The notes under the pieces were generated by a model. It saw nothing but the letters and a program-made list of their open reading frames with translations. It was not told the DNA's origin and searched no databases. A program made the position numbers and the translations under genes. Below are positions 8,120 through 13,223 of a stretch of 18,885 nucleotides of DNA, one piece after another. This DNA comes from JBBKXP01 sp038323615. GTDB taxonomy: Bacteria; Pseudomonadota; Alphaproteobacteria; Rhodobacterales; Rhodobacteraceae. Numbering within the stretch: the stretch's first letter is position 1; every line of letters begins with the position of its first letter. The stretch lies in the NCBI GenBank assembly GCA_038323615.1, contig JBBQHC010000049.1:1-18885 (forward strand), in the 5' to 3' direction.

Positions 8120-8694
8120 AGGTATTTCACCGCCATGAAGCCACCGATCAGGATGATGCAAAAGATCACGAACATCAAACTCAACCGTCGTTCGATGAAA
8201 TCACGGATCGGCGGGCCGAATTTCCACAACAGGGCGGCAACCAGAAAGAACCGAAACGCCCGTGCGATGACTGAAGCGACGATGAACACCGGCAACGACA
8301 GGCCCGTCGCGCCCGAGGCGATGGTGATCACCTTGAACGGGAACGGCGTGACACCAGCGATCAGCACCGCCCATGCGCCAAAGTCGTTGAACCGCTGGGC
8401 AAAATCGTCAAACGCCGCGCCCTTGCCGTAAAAGTCGAGGATTGGCTGGCCGACCGTTTCAAACAGACCCCAGCCGATGTAATAGCCCAAGAGCCCGCCC
8501 AGCACCGAGGCCGCTGTCGCGACCCCGGCGATCAGGAAGGCGCGCGAAGGCCGGGCGATGATCATCGGAATCATCAGGACGTCAGGCGGGATCGGAAAGA
8601 CCGACGATTCGACGAATGCCACCACCGCCAGCGCCCACAGGGCATAGCGATGGTCGGCCAGTGACAGCGTCCAGTCGTAAAGGCGGCGGATCAT
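8116..8694 (-). CDS. YqaA/DedA-like VTT-domain membrane protein
   Basis: This is a 192-residue inner-membrane protein from the ATG at 8694. It has the VTT (SNARE-associated/DedA-like) signature: FVESSVFPIPPDVLMIPMII (about 27-46) with the re-entrant acidic and proline residues, then LGGLLGYYIGWGLFE and the second half AGVTPFPFKVITIASGATG. DedA-type proteins are linked to lipid-carrier or phospholipid flipping and to membrane homeostasis; which applies to YqaA-type members is not settled. Four or more transmembrane segments are apparent, and the C-terminus ends in a hydrophobic helix. The stop overlaps the dsbB start. The longer open frame up to 8868 is rejected as the start because it has no resemblance to the family and would run into the divergent metallopeptidase gene. 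Confidence 0.85.
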   Translation of the reverse strand: MIRRLYDWTLSLADHRYALWALAVVAFVESSVFPIPPDVLMIPMIIARPSRAFLIAGVATAASVLGGLLGYYIGWGLFETVGQPILDFYGKGAAFDDFAQRFNDFGAWAVLIAGVTPFPFKVITIASGATGLSLPVFIVASVIARAFRFFLVAALLWKFGPPIRDFIERRLSLMFVIFCIILIGGFMAVKYL

Positions 8695-8750
8695 GGTCTG
8701 CTCGGGTGTTGTTTTCGCCCTTAGGCCACGGTGGCGGGCAATGGTCAACC

Positions 8751-8778
8751 TTGCGCGGAACCAGTTGGCGGATACACT
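8751..8778 (+). promoter_or_regulatory. candidate promoter of the metallopeptidase gene
   Basis: TTGCGC (8751-8756) and TACACT (8773-8778) are spaced by 16 bases in the 110-base divergent region between yqaA and the metallopeptidase. The hexamers are weak matches to sigma-70 consensus. Confidence 0.25.
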
Positions 8779-8804
8779 CGTTACTGACGGTGGAGGGCGT
8801 GACG

Positions 8805-9644
8805 ATGAAATGGCAGGGACGGCGGGGCAGCACCAACATTTCCGACCGGCGGCGCAGCGGTGCCGCATCGGCAGGCGGCATCGGCGGCGTCGGGGCGATA
8901 GTTCTGTTGCTGGCGGGATGGTATTTCGGCGTTGATGTCAGTGGTTTCATCGACACCGGCGGCGGCGGATCGCCGTCGGCCGAGATCACACCGGCCGACG
9001 AACGCGCTGCCCAGTTCGTTTCGGTCACGCTGGCCGATACCGAGGAGGTCTGGGCAGACATATTCCGCACTCAGGTCGGCGAGGCCTTTGCACCGCCAAC
9101 GCTGGTGTTGTTCAAGGGCGCGACCCAATCCGCCTGTGGCGGCGCTAGTGCGGCGAGCGGTCCGTTTTACTGCCCAAGCGACAAACAGGTGTATCTTGAC
9201 ACTGACTTCTTTGTCGTGATGCAGCGCCAGTTAGGTGCCAATGGCGATTTCGCGCAGGCCTATGTCGTAGCGCACGAGGTTGCCCATGCGGTTCAGGACC
9301 AGCTGGGCATTCTGGGGCAGGCTAATCAGATTCGCAGCCAGTCGTCCGAGGCGCGAAGCAACGCGATTTCCGTGCGCATCGAATTGCAGGCCGATTGTTT
9401 TGCCGGAATCTGGGCGGCAAAGGCCCGAGACAAGTTCGGCAGCCTTGAACCCGGTGACATTGCCGAGGCAATGAACGCCGCCAAACAGATCGGCGATGAT
9501 ACACTGCAACGCAACGCCGGACAGACGGTGCGCCCCGATGCTTTCACCCACGGCACGGCGGCGCAGCGGCAGGGTTGGTTTCAGCGCGGCTATGACAGCG
9601 GCGACCTGAACCAGTGCGACAGCCTTTCCGCGACACAGTTGTAA
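8805..9644 (+). CDS. neutral zinc metallopeptidase, YpfJ family
   Basis: This is a 279-residue predicted membrane-anchored peptidase. The short basic N-terminus (MKWQGRRGSTNISDRRRSG) and the hydrophobic segment at about 24-42 suggest one transmembrane anchor with the catalytic domain outside the cytoplasm. The zinc-binding HEVAH motif is at 157-161, and the third ligand is probably Glu194 in RIELQADCFAG. Both match the YpfJ/putative neutral zinc metallopeptidase family. Three cysteines in the catalytic part (CGG, FYCPSD, QADCFAG) and a fourth near the C-terminus could form disulfides. The substrate of the family is unknown to me. The ATG at 8805 follows GGAGGG (8792-8797) at a spacing of seven bases. 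The gene is divergent from yqaA and is followed by the tRNA gene. Confidence 0.88.
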   Translation: MKWQGRRGSTNISDRRRSGAASAGGIGGVGAIVLLLAGWYFGVDVSGFIDTGGGGSPSAEITPADERAAQFVSVTLADTEEVWADIFRTQVGEAFAPPTLVLFKGATQSACGGASAASGPFYCPSDKQVYLDTDFFVVMQRQLGANGDFAQAYVVAHEVAHAVQDQLGILGQANQIRSQSSEARSNAISVRIELQADCFAGIWAAKARDKFGSLEPGDIAEAMNAAKQIGDDTLQRNAGQTVRPDAFTHGTAAQRQGWFQRGYDSGDLNQCDSLSATQL

Positions 9645-9697
9645 AACCAGACCGTTGACGCCGACTGCGGGCGCGGCTAATCAGCCATTCGCACCGT

Positions 9698-9783
9698 GCC
9701 GGTGTGGCGGAATGGTAGACGCAGGGGATTCAAAATCCCCCGTTGGTAACAACGTGTGGGTTCGAGTCCCTCCACCGGCACCA
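9698..9783 (+). tRNA. tRNA-Leu (anticodon CAA)
   Basis: The sequence folds as a type II tRNA with encoded CCA. The seven-base acceptor stem GCCGGTG pairs with CACCGGC (9773-9779), followed by discriminator A and CCA. The anticodon stem GGGGA/TCCCC holds the loop TTCAAAA with anticodon CAA, reading UUG. The long variable arm CGTTG-GTAA-CAACG and discriminator A73 are leucine features. The T arm is GTGGG-TTCGAGT-CCCTC, with one T-T mismatch. It is the left border of the accessory segment that follows. Confidence 0.95.
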
Positions 9784-10183
9784 CTAGATCAATAAAAAGT
9801 GTATAAAATCAATAAATTGGTGGTCGGTATGGGATTTCAATCCACCCTTGTATCCACCTTCTGGTTTACCCTTTTGCGCCATCATTGCTACGGCCGCAGT
9901 ACGGTTGATTGGATGGCTGGTTGGATGGCGGAAGAAGTTCATTAGGGACCGGCTACCCCGAATCATATAAAACTTGATAGTTGGGGCAGCATTGAGATCG
10001 AACTGTTTTCTTGGGTGAAAGGGGGGAGACCGGGCATTCGTTTCAGGTCAATGATCATAAGCGCTGCGCACAAGAGCGGCCCTTGGAGACGTGAACTGAC
10101 CACACCAGATCGACATCGACAGGGAAGGCGGAATTCGGACTTTCGCTGCATTCGCAAAGCAACAATTTGGAAACCCGTAAGCT
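9784..10183. other. gene-poor AT-rich stretch next to the tRNA, candidate integration junction
   Basis: This 400-base stretch has no convincing gene. The part next to the tRNA is clearly AT-rich compared with its surroundings. It contains a direct repeat ATCAATAAA at 9788-9796 and 9808-9816, and a second direct repeat TTGGATGGC at 9909-9917 and 9921-9929. Two ATCCACC copies lie between 9840 and 9860. Such short repeats next to a tRNA 3' end resemble the recombinase arm sites of integrated elements, but I see no integrase gene and no second copy of the tRNA end in the window. The short minus-strand open frames here look like chance. Confidence 0.3.
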
Positions 10184-10405
10184 GTGAACGCGTCCATCGA
10201 GGCGATCGCCAAAGGTCAGGACCGGGTCCTGTTGGTGATGGCCACCGGCACCGGCAAGACCTACACAGCGTTTCAGATTATCTGGCGACATTGGAAGGCG
10301 GGTCAGAAAAAACGCATTCTGTCCTGGCCGATCGCAATCTGCTGATCGATCAGACGACACTGGTGAGCGACTTCCGCCTCTTTGCCGGAAAAATGGCCAA
10401 AAACT
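10184..10405 (+). pseudogene. hsdR: fragment of a type I restriction HsdR motor subunit
   Basis: Reading from 10184 gives NASIEAIAKGQDRVLLVMATGTGKTYTAFQIIWRHWKAGQKKRI in separate overlapping stretches. This is the helicase core start of HsdR-type translocases, with the Walker A motif MATGTGKT at 10238-10261. After about 10320 the homology jumps to the next frame (LADRNLLIDQT, then DFRLFAGKMAK). This shows the loss of one base near 10318-10324; the first frame then ends at the TGA 10343-10345. Everything before the Walker region and after motif Ia is missing, so no endonuclease, DEAD-box motif or partner hsdM/hsdS is present. The fragment runs directly into an IS3-family remnant. It cannot encode a working restriction enzyme. 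Confidence 0.8.
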
Positions 10406-10459
10406 TCGACGCAGGCGAAATCTATCGAACGCGCAGATGGCAAGTCGACCGATCTGACG

Positions 10460-10604
10460 CTGGCATTGGACAACCGCCGTCTTCTCGAACCCATCGGAAA
10501 CATCCCACCGGCCGAGGCAGAGACAAATTTCTATGCGGTTTTGGAAAGATCAGATATGGCCGCGTAACTAAGACAAATCAGCCTCCGGCAAACCCCGGGC
10601 GTGT
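10460..10604 (+). pseudogene. 3' end and terminal repeat of an IS3-family transposase (orfB remnant)
   Basis: From about 10469 to the TAA at 10565-10567 the frame reads DNRRLLEPIGNIPPAEAE and then TNFYAVLERSDMAA, which is the familiar C-terminus of IS3-family OrfB integrase-type transposases. It is followed by AATCAGCCTCCGGCAAACCC (10577-10596) and CGGG, which resembles the terminal inverted repeat of IS3-family elements whose tips read TGAACCG. The catalytic DDE part and OrfA are missing. The left limit is uncertain because the sequence between the hsdR remnant and residue DNRR cannot be assigned. The outer tip of the repeat seems to be separated from this part by the IS110-family element and may be the GTTCA at 11971-11975. 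Confidence 0.7.
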
Positions 10605-10616
10605 GTGGATGCCCCC

Positions 10617-10877
10617 TGTTTGGCAAGTTGATTTTTGATATTTCGGCTGGGCTTCAATCGGTCGTGTGTCAGGCCTCTCATTGTGGCTTTTGTGACGCCA
10701 CGGGCCGGTATGCTGTTCGGAAGGCAGGCCCACATCGGTTCAGAGAGCTATGACACTCGAGCCCCGGGACTGGGTTTCCCGCCTTGAACTTTGAAGTCCG
10801 TGTCGCTTACTCCGTCTGTCGATCACTTGCCCAGGCCTCGCGGCCTATAACGTCATCCCGCGCCGTGCGACTTGGGA
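10617..10877 (-). ncRNA. candidate bridge (guide) RNA region of the IS1111-type element
   Basis: This is the non-coding 3' side of the element, between the transposase stop and the left inverted repeat. IS110-family recombinases are known to use a structured RNA encoded in the element's non-coding end; in IS1111-type elements it lies downstream of the transposase, as here. Local palindromes such as GGCCGCGAGGCC (10843-10854, read on the minus strand) are visible. Two short segments resemble the insertion flanks: 10730-10744 matches 11963-11977 at 13 of 15 bases, and CCCCGGG at 10762-10768 equals 10593-10599. The RNA ends, fold and guide loops have not been computed. Confidence 0.4.
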
Positions 10878-11891
10878 TCACGCCATTCGATAATCCTCCC
10901 CCTTCGTCGTCATGGCCCAAACCACCCTCGCCATCTTGTTGGCCAGGGCGACGGCGGCAACCATGCGCGGCTTGCGTGCAACGAGATTGGCCAGCCACCG
11001 ATTGTCGCTGCTGCCACGGCGCACAACCCAGCGGATCACACTCATCGCCCCGACGATCAACAGCTTGCGGATGTCGCATTGACCCATCTTGCTGACCGCA
11101 CCGAGGCGGGTCTTGCCACCGGTCGAATGTTGTCGCGGCACCAGACCCAACCACGCGGCAAAGTTCCGACCACTGTCAAAGGTCTCAAGATCAGGGGCAA
11201 AAGCTGCGATGGCGCCGGCGGTCACCGGGCCAATGCCCGGTACTGTGCACAGGCGGCGCAACTCGCAATCCGTCTTTGTCGCAGCCTCAAGTTCGTTGGC
11301 CAGGCGAGTGATGATTTCGGTCAACTGATCGATCTGCTGCAAATAGATCCGGCCCATTTCCCGTACGAGCTCAGGCAGATCCACTTCGGACCCCTTCAAG
11401 GCGGTTTGCAAATGCTTGAGATGAATCGGGCCCTTCGGAGCAACCACGCCGAACTCGGCCAGATGCCCCCTCAGCGCATTGATCAGCTGGGTTCGCTGCC
11501 GCACGAAACACTGATGCGTCCGGAAGGTCACGGCGCGGCCCTGCTTCTCGGCACTCTTCACAGCCACAAAACTCATGCTGGGTCGTGAAGCTGCCTCAGC
11601 GATCGCTGCCGCATCGGCAAAGTCGTTCTTCTGGCGCTTCACAAAGGGCTTCATATAGTTTGCGGAGATCAGGCGCACGTCGTGGCCGTGCGCCATGGCA
11701 ACCCGCCCCCAGTGATGCGAAGTGGCGCAGGCCTCCATCGCGATGACGCAAGGTGACTGATCCGAAAGCAACTGCACCAGCCGCCCCCGCGATACCGCCC
11801 GGTTGAAGACAACGACGCCATCGGACCTGACGCCGCAAACTTGAAAACTGTTCTTGGCGAGGTCGATCGCCAATATGCTAATCTCAGACAT
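10878..11891 (-). CDS. IS110-family (IS1111 type) DEDD transposase
   Basis: This is a 337-residue recombinase from the ATG at 11891, preceded by GGGAGG (11897-11902) at a spacing of five bases. The RuvC-like N-terminal domain shows the DEDD residues Asp10 (ILAIDLAKN), Glu53 (IAMEACATSHHW), and Asp90 and Asp93 (KNDFADAAAI). The C-terminal Tnp domain has the helix-hairpin-helix-like PGIGPVTAGAIAAFAP (218-233). It is followed by FAAWLGLVPRQHSTGGKTRLG, in which Ser256 is the probable nucleophilic serine. The long open frame to 11963 adds 24 upstream codons that lie in the terminal part of the element, and I do not accept them as coding. The protein appears complete. Confidence 0.93.
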   Translation of the reverse strand: MSEISILAIDLAKNSFQVCGVRSDGVVVFNRAVSRGRLVQLLSDQSPCVIAMEACATSHHWGRVAMAHGHDVRLISANYMKPFVKRQKNDFADAAAIAEAASRPSMSFVAVKSAEKQGRAVTFRTHQCFVRQRTQLINALRGHLAEFGVVAPKGPIHLKHLQTALKGSEVDLPELVREMGRIYLQQIDQLTEIITRLANELEAATKTDCELRRLCTVPGIGPVTAGAIAAFAPDLETFDSGRNFAAWLGLVPRQHSTGGKTRLGAVSKMGQCDIRKLLIVGAMSVIRWVVRRGSSDNRWLANLVARKPRMVAAVALANKMARVVWAMTTKGEDYRMA

Positions 11892-11967
11892 GGATGCCTC
11901 CCTCATCTTGGTTCCAACACAACCACTTTGGCACATTCGATGCCGTCGGGTGGGGGCATCCACCGCA

Positions 11968-12222
11968 TCAGTTCAGACCAGTCATTTTGCCGACCCGGAG
12001 TTCGATGGCGAGCCGGTTCAGATATATCAGCCCGGCCCGGATGATCCGATCATGCCTCCAGAAGGCACGCCACAAATGGGTATCGATGGCGAGCCACTGC
12101 CGCGGGAACCAGGGGGTGATTAGACCGTCCCAATCGATCCCGTGGACCCGTTTGGCAGCCCAACCGACGGCAATGCAGTCCTCAAAATCTATGTCGATGG
12201 GGTAGGCGTTTGCCCCGGACCG
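11968..12222 (-). pseudogene. truncated unknown reading frame interrupted at the insertion
   Basis: On the minus strand an open frame between stops, without a credible start codon, reads YPIDIDFEDCIAVGWAAKRV, then HGIDWDGLITPWFPRQWLAID, THLWRAFWRHDRIIRAG and LIYLNRLAIELRVGKMTG. Its composition is that of a real protein: charged and aromatic residues are well spaced and the codons are ordinary. It ends within the few bases attributed to the IS tips (LN followed by TGA), so its C-terminus was probably cut off by the IS3 insertion. I do not recognise a family. The plus-strand frame over the same bases is proline-rich and looks like a shadow. From 12223 to 12398 I see nothing apart from the Ku ribosome binding site. 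Confidence 0.35.
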
Positions 12223-12398
12223 TCACAAGGTGCGCATGTCGTTTCCACTGACGCGCTGAACTCCCTGCCCTAGCAGATGGAACCAGATCGCCAAGACGCG
12301 CGTTTGTTCGCCATCTAATCACGGAGTTTGAAGTTTCTTATGGCCTGTCGCATTCTGCCAAAGCGGCATCTTTCCTATGACATCTATGAGGTTTGACG

Positions 12399-13223
12399 AT
12401 GGCGTCGCGTGCTCTTTGGAAGGGTCAACTGCGTCTCTCGCTGGTCTCGATCCCGGTTGAACTTCACGCAGCCACGCGCAGCGCGGCAAAGATTACCTTC
12501 CGCCAGATTCACAAACCGTCGGGCAAAAAAATTCGCTATGAAAAGGTTGTGCCCGGTATTGGTCCGGTTGATGTGGGTGACATCGTCAAGGGATATGAGG
12601 TGGGCGACGATGAATACATTTTGTTGGACCCCAAAGAAATCGATGACATTAGGCTGGAAACCAAAAAGACCTTTGAACTGGTCCAATTTGTCGGTGCCTG
12701 CGAAATTTCTCCGATCTACTTTGACAAGCCCTACTACCTTGTTCCTGCCGACGAACTGGCTGAAGACGCCTATCGCGTGATCCGCGATGCATTGCGGGCG
12801 GCCGACAAGGTCGGTCTTGGGCAGGTGACATTGCGCGGCAAGGAGTATCTTGCGGCCGTCCGGCCCTGTGGTGACGGTCTGCTATTGGAAACCCTGCATT
12901 ACGGTGACGAACTGCGCGACGCCGAGCCCATGTTCCATCAGATCGCGGACGCCAAGGTGGACAAGGACCTGCTGGACGTCGCGACAGCGCTGATCAATCG
13001 CAAAACCGCGCCCTTCGACATCGACGCCTACTCCGACAGTTTTGTCGGAGCTTTGCGCGCACTGCTGGACGCCAAGAAGAAAAACAAGAAAACGCCGCGC
13101 GTATCCACTGGCGAGGAGGACAGCGCGTCAAAGGGCGAAAATGTGGTCGATCTCATGTCGGCGCTGAAAGAAAGCCTCAAATCGGCTCCAAAGAAAACCG
13201 TGCGCACCAAAAAGGCGTCGTGA
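12399..13223 (+). CDS. ku: Ku protein of bacterial non-homologous end joining
   Basis: Ku forms a homodimeric ring that threads onto DNA double-strand ends and recruits LigD. The 274 residues match bacterial Ku: RALWKGQLRLSLVSIPVELHAAT at the start, then FRQIHKPSGKKIRYEKVVPG, EVGDDEYILLDPKEIDDIRLETKKTFELVQFV (in the core barrel) and YYLVPADELAEDAYRVIRDAL. The C-terminus is a lysine-rich low-complexity tail (DAKKKNKKTPR, then PKKTVRTKKAS) that would contact DNA or LigD. The ATG at 12399 follows GAGGT (12388-12392) with good spacing; an in-frame TTG two codons earlier is less likely. The stop TGA overlaps the ligD start by one base (TGATG), so the two genes are an operon. The gene lies directly to the right of the mobile-element scar. 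Confidence 0.95.
   Translation: MASRALWKGQLRLSLVSIPVELHAATRSAAKITFRQIHKPSGKKIRYEKVVPGIGPVDVGDIVKGYEVGDDEYILLDPKEIDDIRLETKKTFELVQFVGACEISPIYFDKPYYLVPADELAEDAYRVIRDALRAADKVGLGQVTLRGKEYLAAVRPCGDGLLLETLHYGDELRDAEPMFHQIADAKVDKDLLDVATALINRKTAPFDIDAYSDSFVGALRALLDAKKKNKKTPRVSTGEEDSASKGENVVDLMSALKESLKSAPKKTVRTKKAS

Larger units (their letters stand above)
10605..11963 (-). mobile_element. IS110-family insertion sequence, IS1111 type
   Basis: The element is bounded by a 12-base perfect inverted repeat: GTGGATGCCCCC at 10605-10616 and its complement GGGGGCATCCAC at 11952-11963. It contains one DEDD transposase gene read on the minus strand. The transposase start lies only about 60 bases inside the right repeat, while 261 bases without a gene follow the stop up to the left repeat. 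Subterminal inverted repeats and a long 3' non-coding side separate the IS1111 group from the classic IS110 group. True tips may lie a few bases outside the repeats, because IS1111 elements keep extra terminal bases. The total length of about 1.36 kb is usual. No frameshift is seen, so it may be active. Confidence 0.8.

Noticed and set aside
9784..9966. Minus-strand frame directly next to the tRNA as an integrase remnant
   Set aside because: It has no tyrosine-recombinase motif (no R..HxxR..Y pattern) and is too short to assign.
10238..12000. Second attachment site (repeat of the tRNA-Leu 3' end)
   Set aside because: Only short chance matches such as CCACCGGCA within the Walker A codons were seen; none extends into the T-loop sequence.
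11854..12123. Plus-strand proline-rich frame overlapping the IS end
   Set aside because: It starts inside the transposase gene on the opposite strand, and the minus-strand reading of the same bases looks more like a protein.
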